Shown here piece by piece: positions 1 to 12,524 of a stretch of 64,000 bases of DNA. Position 1 is the first letter of the stretch, and every line of letters begins with the position of its first letter. Under the pieces are notes generated by a model. The model did not search any database. It saw only the letters and a program-made list of their open reading frames with translations, and was not told where the DNA came from. A program made the translations under genes and the position numbers. The DNA comes from Macquaria australasica (taxonomy: Eukaryota > Chordata > Actinopteri > Centrarchiformes > Percichthyidae), in NCBI GenBank assembly GCA_005408345.1, contig SEMN01000864.1, positions 107,012 through 171,011 on the forward strand, read 5' to 3'.

Positions 1-3000
1 ATCACTGCTAATCCTGCTGCTGGTCTCTGCAGACAACTCCATCGCTATAAGAGAAACTAGCCTGTCCAACTGAGAGGGAGGGGATTAACAAAATGAATAG
101 ACAGAGGAAGAGAGAGATGGAGGTAAAGGACAGTTAGAGGATGTGAGGAAAGGAGGCACAAGTGGGGGAGGAGGAAGACATACTCCTCTTTATTTCTTCT
201 TCCATGCCCAATTAATGTTTTACAAAGTGTCCAATCACACAACACAGGTTAAGCAGCAGATGGCAACATCTTTCTTTAATTTAAAGATGTGTTTTGCGTC
301 CTGCTGGTGTAACATATGCTTCTTGCATGTTACATTAAATACATAATTTGAGGTTTAAATTGTTACTTTGTCTAATAGCAAAATCTTGTAATATAGAATT
401 TAATTTTGTCAGTAATTTTACCTTTATTTGATAGTTGTAAGTTGTATATATTTGTGTTATTTTCATATTTTTATGATGATTATTTTATATTCCATATTTA
501 TTACTAAGCTACACAGTATCCATGGTAACAATGCAGTTATAAAATCCATCACCGGGGGAACAAGTCAGACCGGGCTTGTGTCCCCCAGGTGAGTGGTTGA
601 CTGTTAAATGAAAACCTGTAAATATTAATGTATGGCCTATCAGAGAGAGAGAGACGGTAACTAAATTAACATCCAGAGTAATTATCTATGTGTACTAATT
701 TATCTGTATCGGTAGTGTCTTTGTGTAATGTGTAATTTTTAAGAAGTCTTGGACCATTGGCTCTATAATTTGTCAGTTAATGTTTATTAAGATTGGCTAC
801 AGAAATCATTCATTAGTATTGTAAGTTTTCTCTGTTTATGATTTTCTTTTACACTGAATGGTTTTACTGAGACCGGGCTTGTATCCCCCAGATCCCGAAG
901 TGCTTGTAAGCAATAAATCATCTGTGAATCGACATCGGTGCTGTTTGTGTCTCAGCGTTGGAGTTAACTACTGTAACTGTCAGCCGTTAGTCCATCAACA
1001 TCACAAAACACAACGCAGAGACTATTGGCTGTTATCACTATCACCGATATAAGAAATGCATTTGCTGTTTTATAAACTGTAATCAAGAGTCGATAGACCC
1101 TGGTTACACTGGTATGTTGCTGACTGCCTTCAGTTCCCTACCTGCCTTTTCATGGAGGCTTTAGTTTGATCTAATAATCAAAATAAATTCAAATCAGAAC
1201 AAAGATGCCACAATTAAATTTGACCAATTCTGAAAGAAATTGCTATCTATTTGAAAAGAATGGTAAAAACAAAAAAACTGTTATAATGAATCTGACATCC
1301 ATTCTATTGCTGTGGTGCATGGATTATCAATGAGAAGAGCCAGTATTAGCAGTGTTAGCTAGCTCCTGCTGGCTTGAGCAACCACAGAGAAACACTCTGT
1401 CTTTTTGCTCTTCACAGAGTTGTCTGTCTTTCTCTGAGGAACATCTTTTGAATCAAACTGCAGCCGAGGTAACTCTGAATTAACCAGCTAACATTAGCTG
1501 CTGCCGTCAAAACTCTTTTCTCTTTAATGCCCAATGCCTTAGTAGGTAACGTAGGAGAGGTTAGTTACCTTGACTGTGCACTGTGTTGTGTTTATTCACA
1601 GCAGCCTCTAGTAGGTTGATTCAGAATTACTTTGACATTGTTGTTGCTCTAGCTAACAGGAGCTAACTGGCTACATTTGGTAGTAGTTGAGCTTGCTTCC
1701 TTGAGAAAGACTGGGAGCATGTGATTAGCTGAAAGATAAGGTGGCAGTAACTGGTGATATCCAAGAATATATTAAGGAGAACTGGATATCACGTTCAAAG
1801 ATGGCACCCCATTCATTCCTATGAAAGTTGCTCACCAGGGCCATATACTGAGCTAGTCTCGCCGGCGTCCTCAAGCTTCCGTGTTTTTGAGCCCATAAAG
1901 CGTGCTCACTACAGACCTTCTCCAGCCAAGCAGGCTGACTTCCTATTGGCTTTCCACACACGTGAATGGGATAGAATAATTAAATCATACTCTTGCTCTT
2001 CAAGACTTTCCAAATGTTATATGTTATATCTAATTCTGACAATACAAAGAGTAATTCCACAGTGTTTGTGTGTATTGATATGATATGTAATTGATATTTT
2101 GACCAAATGATGGCTCTAGATGACAAAAACAATAACATTTACTATAAAAAATATAAACAATATGTCTGGTTCGAAAATCAAAGAGCTGTACAGTTTGAGC
2201 AGGAACGTGCAAAGGTTCACAGTATGAAGTATAAAAAATTCCTTTTGCAACCATAGCTGTCTGAGTTTCGCTGTCAGCACAGGGTTGTCATTGTTATAAC
2301 TCACCCTGGTACATCCTCACAGAAGCTGATGTATGACGTCACAAAATCCGACACAAAATCTAATTTTGAGGGGGTCTCAAAATTAAGCAAATTATTTACT
2401 ATTTATCTGTATTGTAAAATTTATTTTCATGTTTAAATATTGAATGGTGAGGAGCAATACAGAAAATGCGACTGATGAAAGTGAACAGTGAATATTCTGA
2501 CTCCGCGGTTCTGCTCCTCTTATCCATATTTGAAAAACCAGATTGATGTCTTATGTCCTTATTTATCCAAGTTTTTAAACAGTCCTTAAATCTTGAAACA
2601 AAGTAATAAAACATGGGGTTTACAAAATCGCTGTATAAACTGTGAATCTATCAGAACAGCTCACCGGTGTCAGAAAAGGTCACAAGGTCAGTTAACAGTT
2701 TCCAAAGATGAGACGAGAAAAGTGGGAAATAAATCTGCTGAAGTTGTTTTCTTGTTCCCTTCTTTTTTTCATGTAATTGTGATGCATTACATGGAACTGT
2801 GCAATAGTGAATATTTAAATATATCAATACTTAAAGTGCATAATAATCTTACGTATTAACTATCTGGAGCAAAGGCATGTGGCCCACTGTCCTCTCAGAG
2901 CTGAGAGGAAAATGAGTCGGAGAAGAGAGCTGGTGTTCAAAATCAGGAAGCAGCAGAAGCCTCTGCTGACAGTGACACTGCAATTAGCCATGCAGCAGGT

Positions 3001-4989
3001 CAAGTGAGCTCTGAGTGAGACCAAGTCAGGGGATTTCTCTGAGCTCTACCCCCTGAAGGCATCGCCTTTCAACTGAAGCCCTCTGCTCGGAGGGAGGATT
3101 CACTGTGAGAGTATTTGTGTGAATGTGTATGCGAGGACCCAATGGGCCCTCTAAGCCTATGATTGATGGGGAACATTTACACACTTCACACATCACAAAA
3201 CCGAAAGGATAAACCGCCTATGGAATCCAAGATAGAGAAAAAATTAGAAAAAAAAACAAAGTTCTCAGAGACGATAATTTAGTCTGGAGTAGAGGACTTG
3301 ATGGGAGATGGAGAGGGAAAGAAACAATCACAGAGAATGAGATAAAGATGGAGGGACAAAGGGAAGAAGAGAGGTGGAGAGATGGGAAGGAAACAAAAGT
3401 CTAAAAGCAAGGATTGAAGAGTTTGAGGCAGAGATGGAGAGAGAATGACAGCAGAAGTCAAGGATAGAGGGAATGATGGAAAGATTAACTGACAAAGAAA
3501 AGGAGGACAGAGTGATTGAGAGCAGAAAAACTCTCCAATGAGAGTGGAGAGGCTCTTGACTTGAGAATAAAGCACAACAGAGAGTAATACTGCTATATAA
3601 GAGTGTGTGAGGACACAGGCACACACCAAAGCACAGCCACAGTGCTCGAGGCGAGGTGAGTGCTTCTCACCTCATTACATCTTTCAAATGATTAATATCC
3701 CAAATTACTAAAAAGGTTAATATCATTAGTGACTGAGACTTATTGTACAGCTGAGCCAGTAAAATGCTGTGATCATACAGACATGCTTTTCATGACTTTT
3801 CACCATTTGTATTACTTTAATTACGCTCATTGCGTTTAAACAAAAATTCTGGTTTATTACTAATTATTTTCGTAGTTCATCATATCTATCAGTAATAACA
3901 CTGTACTCAGCAAAGTAACTGATGAGATCTGGAAATATGTATTATTTATATATTTATATATATATATATTCATATATATAGAAATTCGTACATTCATACG
4001 AACGTGGGGGAAAAGTTAATACTGTATTCGAACTGTAAAAACAAGCTTTGGCCATAACGCTGGCACTGTGTTAAACTGATTTTAAATAACTTTTTTCAAC
4101 AACGGTGCATACACTGTCACATTGGCCAGTGTATTGTATCATTAATGTGATATTTCAATTGGTTTGTTTACAGACGTAGGTTGTAGCAGCATTCACCTTG
4201 TGGGACTTTGGTCCTAAATACAAACTTCTTGTAAACCAGAAAGTCTCATAGACAGGTGTGTTGGATCATAAACTCAGAATGTGAAAGAACCAAAACCTTT
4301 GCATACTGTCAATCACTTGTACTCATTTTATTTGAATGAATTTTACTTAATGAAGGTCTAAGGACCAAAAAGCCTTAAATAAAGTGAGTACAAGTGATTG
4401 ACAGTGTGCATTTTTTGCTTCTCTGAATTTTGATGCAGCTGTCTTTGGTTACCACAATTCTAAATCAGCCGCCAGTGGAAAACTTTTGCCTGGGACAGGC
4501 AGAATACCATGCATGGGGGCTTAAGGGGGGTAAGTACGATATTATTATTACTACCCTTATAGAATGGGTGGCCAAAACCTACGAAAACAAGATTCAGGTT
4601 GCAAAATAATAAATAAAAAAATAGCAGGAGAAGTGCCCTGGGCACCCAAAGTTTGAAAACTAGTTGTAAATCCTTTCTTGAGCATACTACCTTTCTTGCT
4701 TTAGGAAAAATAGATCTAAATGTGGCAATCTGAGATAAAGTGACTTAAGAAAGATATATTTTGTGTTGCACAATGTGCATCCAGCATGAGCAGTGCCCAC
4801 AGAAGGATGGAGAAATTAACTCAAAGATCAAAAAAGATTTTTTTGGTTAAGATTTGTTGAAAAGTTGATTTCAAACCAGGACCAACCATATTTTTCTCAA
4901 GAAATCATATTTACTTACTCTTAAAGAGTTGGAGTACAAATCATACACAATAAACATATCAATTCACTCGACCACACACACTGACTCAC
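1..4989 (-). other. tmtc1 intron downstream of exon D; no gene seen
   Basis: AT-rich, with no convincing coding exon on either strand. Purine-rich low-complexity DNA lies at about 3290-3560 and an AT dinucleotide patch at 3945-3975. A near-perfect hairpin sits at 4305-4405 (listed separately). Open frames here are short and compositionally biased. Confidence 0.6.
4305..4405. repeat. Near-perfect hairpin, 29-bp arms
   Basis: The left arm 4305-4333 is the reverse complement of the right arm 4377-4405 with one mismatch in 29; the shared core is ACTGTCAATCACTTGTACTC. The loop is about 43 bp. It may be a small foldback MITE remnant or a structured intronic RNA; no other copy was noticed in the window. 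Confidence 0.75.
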
Positions 4990-5111
4990 CTAGGCATGTA
5001 AAGAACCCTCTCGGCCACAACAAATCCCACCCTGAAGAAAAGGTTACTGGCAGGAATGAAGGGAAACACCAGAAGCAACATTCCCACCAACACCTCCCTG
5101 CTCTCCTGTTT
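4990..5111 (-). CDS. tmtc1: tmtc1 internal exon D (last membrane segments before the TPR region)
   Basis: The minus strand reads KQESREVLVGMLLLVFPFIP, then ASNLFFRVGFVVAERVLYMP, with the final AG left for a split Ser/Arg codon. The acceptor is CTGCAG and the donor GTGAGT at 4989. Length is 122 bp, phase 0 to phase 2. The FPFIPASNLFF...GFVVAERVLYMPS block is strongly conserved in TMTC proteins and sits just before the TPR repeats. I expected the next exon to begin with a MGYC-like sequence; no match was found between 1 and 4989 on the minus strand, so it probably lies outside the window. The acceptor pyrimidine tract is unusual: it is an interrupted TC microsatellite (5112-5155). Confidence 0.92.
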
Positions 5112-5155
5112 CTGCAGAGAGAGAGACAGAGAGAGAGAAAGAGAGAGAGGGGAAG
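5112..5155 (-). repeat. (TC)n microsatellite acting as the exon D pyrimidine tract
   Basis: The plus strand is an interrupted GAGAGA run. On the transcribed minus strand it is CTCTCT ending directly in CTGCAG, so the simple repeat is the polypyrimidine tract of the tmtc1 exon D acceptor. Confidence 0.85.
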
Positions 5156-6292
5156 ACAAACACAGATATATGAGCACATTCACAGCAAACAAACCTGATA
5201 TTAATTGTTTTAATAAACCAAGTCAAAAGGCTCCAAGTGTGACCGCTTCAAACAGCATGGCTGAAAAGCACATTCATTATGAATGGTAATATGTACCATT
5301 CAGACTCTGCCAACACACACACTTGTACACACTGATACATGCACGTTCAGCAGCCGTGACCAATCTGTCTTAAATATTAACAATCATCCATGCAGCAGAG
5401 AAGCAATTAGGGCGATCAAATTATAAAATTACAGTTAACTCCTTTTTCTATAGAGCCCATATCTGAGGGCATTCATATTTCATAATGCCCACAGCCTCTG
5501 CCTTCCCTCCTTCCACGTTATCCACTATCCACCATGGCTGTGTTTATTTGAACAAACAGGCCTCTAATTAGCTGAGTCAGTGGCCACTCACTGGGTTCAG
5601 TGGATTGGCTCATTAGCAGTAATGACAGCGAGAGAAGTGTGAAGTGTTGATTAGTGTCGCTCCAATCAGAGGCTTGTTCTCCTGTCAGTGGGCTCATATA
5701 TACCTATATAGAGTGATATTATAGACACACAATGAACAAATAAACTCTGAAAACACTTTCAGCTACTGATGCGATACTCAACTGGTAATGGCCTGAATAT
5801 TATAGAGAAGAACACAAACACACTGCTGGCTGCTGATGTGATCTGACACTGATACTACCATAAACATTATGAACATCTACAAACATAAACAGAGAGCTGC
5901 TGGCATCATAGACTGGTAATGGACCTACAGTAATATCACAGACAGTAATGCACACACTGAGAGTTAGTGATACGACAGCAGACTGCTAACAGCCTGAGTA
6001 CCATCCACACAAACAAACTGCAGCGCACTAATTATGATTGTGGATGGAGTAATTGTGTACAGATATTATCGACAGATGAACAAATATAAACTCACTTAGC
6101 TACACTAAAACTGGTTCTAAAATTCCCTTTGTGCATTTACTGTCCATTCAGCAGATATGGCAGCTACAGAGTGCCACAAGAAAAACTATTTGGAGTGTCC
6201 ACAATTTGAATTGTTTATTACTTCATTTATAAAACAATATATTATGTGATAAATAAAATAATTAAAAAATATTTAAAAAATACAATAAAAAC
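5156..6292. other. tmtc1 intron DNA, no gene seen
   Basis: Non-repetitive AT-rich intron. The part at about 5500-5680 is rich in homeodomain-type TAAT/ATTA cores and looks less decayed than its surroundings. That would fit a conserved non-coding element, but conservation cannot be judged from one sequence. Confidence 0.4.
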
Positions 6293-7908
6293 ATTAAAGC
6301 TGCAAGCAGCGATGAACGGGCCCTTGCACACTTGCGCACGTCGGGGAGTGCAGCGTCCGCCGCTTCACGACACGTCAGACCATAAAACGTGTCATTTCAT
6401 GCTGTCACTAGGTGGCGCTACGACTGTGGCCGGACATTTACATATAGATGCCTTCAGGGCGGGAGGGTGATGAAACATGGGAAGTTTGGGGCCTGTAGGA
6501 CATTGTACAGTGGAGTTATAAACCACTTCCTGTTTGGCGGCGAAGGAAAACATAGCACAGCGTGATTGTCTGTGTGTGTGTGTGTGTAGACAAGATGTGA
6601 GCTACAACAGACAGACACATAGAGGAGAGCAGAGGGAAGCTGCTGCATGTGACACTATAAAACGTGTCATTTCCTGCCGTCACTAGGTGGCGCTATGACT
6701 GTGGCTGAAAATGTACATGTAGACGCCTTCAGGGCGGGGGGGGTCACGAAACGTGGTAAGTTTGGGGCCTCTAGGATAATGTACAGTGAAGTTATAAAGC
6801 ACTTCCTGTTTGGCGGCGAAGGAAAACACAGGACAGCGTGTGTGTGTGTGTGTGTGCGTATGTGTGTGTGTGTCCCCAAGATGTCAGCTACAACAGACAG
6901 ACACGTAGAGGAGAGCAGAGAGAAGCTGCAGCATGTGACACTATAAAACGTGTCATTTCCTGCCGTCACTAGGTGGCGCTATGACTGTGGCTGAAAATGT
7001 ACATGTAGACGCCTTCAGGGCGGGGGGTCACGAAACGTGGTAAGTTTGGGGCCTCTAGGACAATGTACAGTGAAGTTATAAAGCACTTCCTGTTTGGCGG
7101 CGAAGGAAAACACAGGACAGCGTGTGTGTCTGTGTGTGTGCGTGTGTGGGAACAGAAGATGTCAGCTACAACAGACAGACACGTAGAGGAGAGCAGAGAG
7201 AAGCTGCTGCATGTCGGACTGTAAAACGTGTCATTTCCTGCCGTCAGTAGGTGGCGCTATGACTGTGGGGGAAAATTTGCATATAGACGCCTTCAGGGCG
7301 GGGGGGGGAGGGTCTTGAAACATGGGAAGTTTGGGGCCTGTAGGACAAAGTACAGTCAAGTTATACAGCACTTCCTCGCCACCTCACGGGCACACCGTGT
7401 AATGAAGAAAAAATCCACGAGTATCGTTTGATGGCCATCTTGTTAAGAAGGCATGGTCCAAGTTTGAAGGCGATCTGATAAAATCTGTAAGACGAGTTCG
7501 ACAAAGTATAGAGGGTCCAAAACCCATAAAATCATGAAAAAAATGAAGATTGTATAGAGAATAACTGACTTCCTGTTGGGTTTAGGGTAGGGGTGCTATG
7601 GAGTTTTTTGTATGCGAGGGCATGATATACATGTATACCAATTTTGGTGCATGTAGATGAAACATGGCGCGGGGGCTAATTTTTTAGCCACTGTTAGGGG
7701 GCGCTACTGAGCCATTTTGCCCCCCCCCCCCCCATGTGTGAGACCTATGAAATATAAAATTTTTAGCCATTTGTGACGCGTGTGCAAAATTTCATGAGTT
7801 TTTGAGCATGTTTAGGGCCTCAAAAGTGCGATTGATTCGGACAAAAAATAATAAGAAGAATCCTTACAAATACAATAGGGTCCTACGCACTGTAGTGCTT
7901 GGGCCCTA
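6293..7908 (+). mobile_element. GGGCCC-ended interspersed repeat with internal tandem units
   Basis: It begins ATTAAAGCTGCAAGCAGCGA with GGGCCCTTGCAC and ends GTGCTTGGGCCCTA, termini I associate with a repeat common in teleosts. Inside are four tandem units of about 280 bp, then a 500-bp tail with a poly-C run (about 7720-7733). The two ends share a short inverted GGGCCC motif. There is no coding sequence and no clear target duplication, so the class is undetermined. Confidence 0.6.
6383..7372 (+). repeat. Four tandem ~280-bp units, each with a TG microsatellite
   Basis: The motif TAAAACGTGTCATTTC followed by CACTAGGTGGCGCT recurs at 6383, 6658, 6944 and 7222, giving periods of 275, 286 and 278. 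Length differences come mainly from the internal (TG)n run. The fourth unit is partial and runs into the unique tail near 7372. Confidence 0.9.
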
Positions 7909-9208
7909 AATATAATAAAATAGCGCCATCCATCCATTCTCAACAGAGAAATCCCCATCTCTCTTTTACATTACATAGAGGTGAGGCCTGACGGTCCATC
8001 TTGTTTAGTATGTAAGGAGTTATATGTAGACGGTAAGTAAGCTATTTATAAAACTACAATACATTAATAAAGAGTAGGGTGGATCCATTTTGTTAATTAG
8101 TCATCAGTTGTGAGGATTGATTAAAAATGTTTTCATGATGTCTTAATAAAGAAGAAGTTATCAGTCATTATTCCTTACTGGAAAATGTACATCTGTACAG
8201 GCCGGCCACATTCTTAAGAATGCATACTGTGCATACTGAGATCCAATCACAATGCAAGCAGAATTGAGATAGAGATTTTTATACCAGATCGAAAAAGACC
8301 TGTGATGTCATTATCCAGATAACATATCCAAATACAGATTACATGTTATCACCTGGTAGAAATGGGGTCTAAATGTCACATATTTACCTGATAAATACTT
8401 GGTACCTAGGATGACTGAAAATCAAAAGGTTTTTTCCTCCTACTGTCAGTTTTATTAATCTTTTCTTGTCCTCAGGTCCCCCTTTTGAAAGGACATCAAT
8501 GAAACAATAATGGAATAAAAAGGTACAACATTCAGAGCTTGGTAAGAAGTCATTATTATTGATTTCTTACCAAACCCTTGTATTATGAAGGGAAACTTCC
8601 CCCTCCTCTTCATATTGTCTCCAGTACTTATTTCGTCTTTACCGGTGTTGCTGTTGTCCATTCTCTGTTCATCTATTAGTTTCTGTTAGTATTAGTTAAT
8701 TTCTGTTTTCTATTGGTTCCTTTAACCCACTTGTTTATCTATTCATTATATTTTCCCCGTTCATCAGTTGATTTCTCTGTTCATTATTTAGTTTCTTGAA
8801 TCTTCTCTTCAACTCCCATTTCACTGACTAGTTGCCTCATCTATTAGTGTCTTTGTTCGATTAGGTTCTCTACATCTACTACTTTCTCACTTCAGCTATT
8901 TGTACATCTTTTCCTCTATTTCCCTCTCCATCTGTTTATGGTCTGGTTCGTTCCATCCATCTGCCATATGTGTTACCTCAAACACTGTTGGTCAGTTTTG
9001 ATGAAACTATGTAGGAATATTTCTGCATTTTCAATATCACACTAATTACTGCAATTACATTTCAAAGCAAGAGGACATATGTGTTGCTGAAGGACGCAGC
9101 AGAAGGGTTGATTGTTTGTAAGGAAAGACTGTTTCTTACTTTGTCAACAGATGCATGTGAGGAAGCTTCCTGTTGATGTCAGAAGACTTGTCATTATTGG
9201 TCACTCAT
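7909..9208. other. tmtc1 intron DNA, no gene seen
   Basis: AT-rich, with a pyrimidine-biased stretch at about 8690-8950. No coding similarity or clear repeat structure was recognised. Confidence 0.5.
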
Positions 9209-9890
9209 ACATCCATCCATCTTCCACCGCTTTGCCAGGTCTGGTTAGCGGTGGCAGCAGGCTAAGCAAGGTAGTATGTCCGTCTCTATAGCAATGTCCT
9301 CCAGCTCTTCCTGGGGGATACTGAGGCATTCCTAGGCCACATGGGACACATAATCCCTCCTGAGATTTCTGGGTCTGCCCCAGGGTGTCCTCCTAGTTGG
9401 ACATGCCTAGAATACCTCCACAGACAAGCATCCAGGAAGTATCCTTATGAGATGCTCGCACCACGTCAACTGGTTTGTTTCAGTATGAAGAAGCAGTGCT
9501 TCTACTCCGAGCTCTGAGCTCCTTAACTTGTCTCTCGGGGGACCCCAGTCACCCTGCGAAAGTAAATCGTTCCAGTTTTCGTTACACTATTCTTTCCATC
9601 ACTACCAAGGGGAGAATTGGAATGTAGATAGACTGGTATATCAAGAGCTTCAGGCTCTGCTCCCTCTTCATTACTAAATCTGGTACAGAGTCTGTATTAC
9701 TACAGATGCAGCACCAATCAATCTTTCAATCTTGCCTTCCATGTTACCCTGACTCATTAACCCCAAAATAATTGAACTTTATCTCTTGGGACAGTCAATA
9801 AATCCCTACATACAACCCTACATTTTCCAGCAGAGTACCATGGCATCAGACTTAAAGTTCTTGTTCACAAGTTACTTGGTTAAAAGCCAG
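9209..9890 (-). mobile_element. Decayed 3' end of an RTE-like LINE
   Basis: The plus strand starts ATCCATCCATCTTCCACCGC, the reverse complement of the 3' tail seen in the LINE at 57291-60455. It continues as the antisense of that type of C-terminal region, with recognisable antisense of the PRGRPRTRWRDY-like block near 9365-9395. Many indels and stops; no usable reading frame. The outer boundary near 9890 is approximate. Confidence 0.6.
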
Positions 9891-10166
9891 TCCAATCACC
9901 TCTAAATTCTAAACTAAAACTAACTAATAACTTCCAATGAAAATAATGAAACAGACACCATCACTGTGGTTTCTATTGGAGGTGGGGATTGTTAATTCTA
10001 ATTGCTGGCTACCATCCTAATTGCCTGGCATGAAACTTACTTTTCTCACCTCCCTTTCTGTTTTCTAACTCTTCATGTCTTTAAGTCTTGCTGTTCTGTC
10101 ATTATCTCCTTTCTCCATTTAATCCTCTGCTCCTCTTTATTCTCTTTCATCACTTCAGCTATCCTC
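9891..10166. other. tmtc1 intron DNA, no gene seen
   Basis: Unremarkable pyrimidine-rich sequence between the LINE relic and the GATA tract. Confidence 0.5.

Positions 10167-10258
<92 letters not shown>
10167..10258 (+). repeat. (GATA)n microsatellite, about 23 units
   Basis: Uninterrupted ATAG/GATA tetranucleotide repeat of 92 bp. Its perfection suggests it is young and polymorphic. The short protein-like frames crossing it are artefacts. Confidence 0.97.
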
Positions 10259-11461
10259 CCTCTCTGATCCTTTAGACCTTTCTTTTGGTAAATAAATCAT
10301 TGAACTGATCCTGTCTGCCTGCCTCTGTCTGCGTTTGGGTACAGAGTTATCTCCAGAGATCTGAGAGTGGACCCAGCTGGACTATCCAGGAAAAGAAGAC
10401 AGAAGCTGAATGAAGACCTGCTGCTCACACTGGAGGCTATGCAAGACCACAGATGGCCTTGCATCACGCACACACACATACACATACACACAACACTAGA
10501 GCATGCTGTAGCCATACAATCCTTGACTTACTATACGGAAGTTACTGCCAAATTCATCCAGTGCACTTCTCCCTTGCCAGTTTCCAAACACAATTGTGTG
10601 TATGAGATCCAGCAGGTCAAGGACTTCCTTTCTACACAGCACATTCAATGTTTTTTTGTACTGGGTGTTGTGGACAAAAATGGAGCTCGATTTAAAGTGC
10701 AACCTCACCCCTCCTTTAACACTGGAAGAAAGTTAAAATAGTCCACTGAGGCTCTAGACTTGGCGTGAGGTCATTAACATCCCGTCAGTCACATCGTGGG
10801 GTCGAGGGAGAGGGTAGGAAGGGGCACGCTAGAGTGCAAATTACTTCCTGAGGTCGCAGTGGGGTCAGCAGTGTGTGTGCTTTGTACAGAACTGGACTGC
10901 AGTGAGAAAAGGTCACAAGGGTTGAGAAACATTCATACTCACAGCTCCATGCAATTTGAGGGAGGTAGAGTGTGTGTCTGTGTGTGTGTGAGACTGACCA
11001 ACAAAGAGAGGAATACAGAGAAAGAAATGTATGTGATTGGTGTGTAGAGAGTTTTTAGGTCACCACACTTCGTCCTCTGTCTCCCACACACACATGCAAC
11101 AATAACAATATCTGCAGTGCTGACAGCCCTCACAGGTACAATTAACATTTAAATACAACCCATCACACGCTCCTTTCCCATCCTGCAGCTCTCATACTCA
11201 TAAAAGACAGACCATCTTTCCAGAGAGACTATGTTGGCGGTGTCACTCTCAGCACTGCTACAGGCTCTGCATGATTCAAACACCTCACCTAAAACTCTAT
11301 ATAAGTAGCATACAGAGTTCTGAGAATGAACTCCAAATACCAGCCTGTCACACTAAATGAATTTAGTGTTGGGGTGTAGAGAAATTAGATAAAATCACTT
11401 CATCTCTTTCAGCTGGTTTAATTCAAATCTGAACAGAGTCTGCTTTGACACTAATGGACCT
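10259..11461. other. tmtc1 intron DNA, no gene seen
   Basis: Contains short CA/TG runs at about 10470-10495 and 10971-10990. The longest plus-strand open frame (10367-10741) crosses one of them and has no recognisable domain. Confidence 0.5.
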
Positions 11462-11720
11462 AACGTAGCACTGTTGCCTCACAGCAAGAGGGTTCTCAGA
11501 TCGAACCCACCGGTCGGCTGGGGCCTTTCTGTGTGGAGTTTGCATGTTCTCCTAGTGTCCGCCTGGGTTCTCTCCAGGTACTCCAGCTTCCTCCCACCAT
11601 CCAAAGACATGCAGATTAGGTTAACTGACGACTCTAAATTGCCCGTAGGTGTGACTGTGAGTGTGACTGTTTGTCTGTCTCTATGTGTCAGCCCTGCGGT
11701 GTACCCCGCCTCGCGCCCAT
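11462..11720 (+). mobile_element. tRNA-headed SINE (common teleost type)
   Basis: A tRNA-like head (GCACTGTTGCCTCACAGC, then a B-box-like GATCGAACCC) is followed by a body with GTGTGGAGTTTGCATGTTCT, TCCAAAGACATGCAG and CTAAATTGCCCGTAGGTGTG, motifs I know from a widespread fish SINE. The 3' end degrades after about 11720 and the usual tail is missing. Confidence 0.8.
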
Positions 11721-12524
11721 TGTTAGCTGGCTCATCTAGAGATTCGGAGTCTCGTCTATTTTTCCCGCGCGACGCGCATGGTTCTCAGCAAAAATACACT
11801 GTAAAAATGATCTGTTGATAGTCATATTGACATAAAACCAGCAACAGAAGCCTACACTATTCAGTTTCAGTTTCAGTATCGATATCTGTAGAATGTCACA
11901 GACGTGAAAAAAATCAAAAAACCTTTTTTAACTCCCCAGTTACAATTGAGCACAAACCTCTTAATCTTTTTCTGTCTAAACTAAATATAAATGAAATATA
12001 TAATGAAATGAAATGAAACATTCTATTATTGATCGCCATTATCAAAGGCAAACTCAATGTAGAAAGATACTCCACATGTGTGCCAGACGCAGCAGTTCAG
12101 CGAGGCAGCAGTTCAGCGAGGCAGCCATCACGCGCTGCTCAGGTCGGCGGTGTGGCCCGGCCGTTACAAATGAGACTGATTGGCCTAAAGTGGGCACTAT
12201 AATTAAAGGTCAGATTCTAACTCCTATACTGTGAGTCTGTTTGACATGAAACTGGCTCCATAAGTCTAGCTGTCCTTACTAATTACACTGCCTGACCTGA
12301 TAAAGTGTAAGCATAGCTTACTTGTACTTACCACATAAGCACTGTGGTCCTATACTAGAGATTTGGAAATGGCACAATCGTGTTTTGAAAAGTCAACACT
12401 GTTTTGCTATGCATGTTCCAATTTTAGCTGTCGAAAACACCGGCCTGTCTGTTTTCGGTGACTTCTAATAGAAGATCGGACACTGTATCTGTATTGCAGG
12501 AACCAGTCCCTGGTGATTGAGTGG
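11721..12524. other. tmtc1 intron DNA, no gene seen
   Basis: Includes a short direct duplication of CAGTTCAGCGAGGCAG at about 12090-12125. No coding similarity recognised. Confidence 0.45.

Noticed and set aside
1..72. Plus-strand frame SLLILLLVSADNSIAIRETS, resembling the end of a signal peptide after a possible splice site
   Set aside because: Too short, cut by the window edge, no family match, and no support for a gene on this strand.
3279..3629. Two overlapping leucine/serine-rich minus-strand frames
   Set aside because: Both translate the same GA-rich low-complexity stretch.
10073..10300. Open frame with repeated YLSI units
   Set aside because: It is the translation of the (GATA)n microsatellite.
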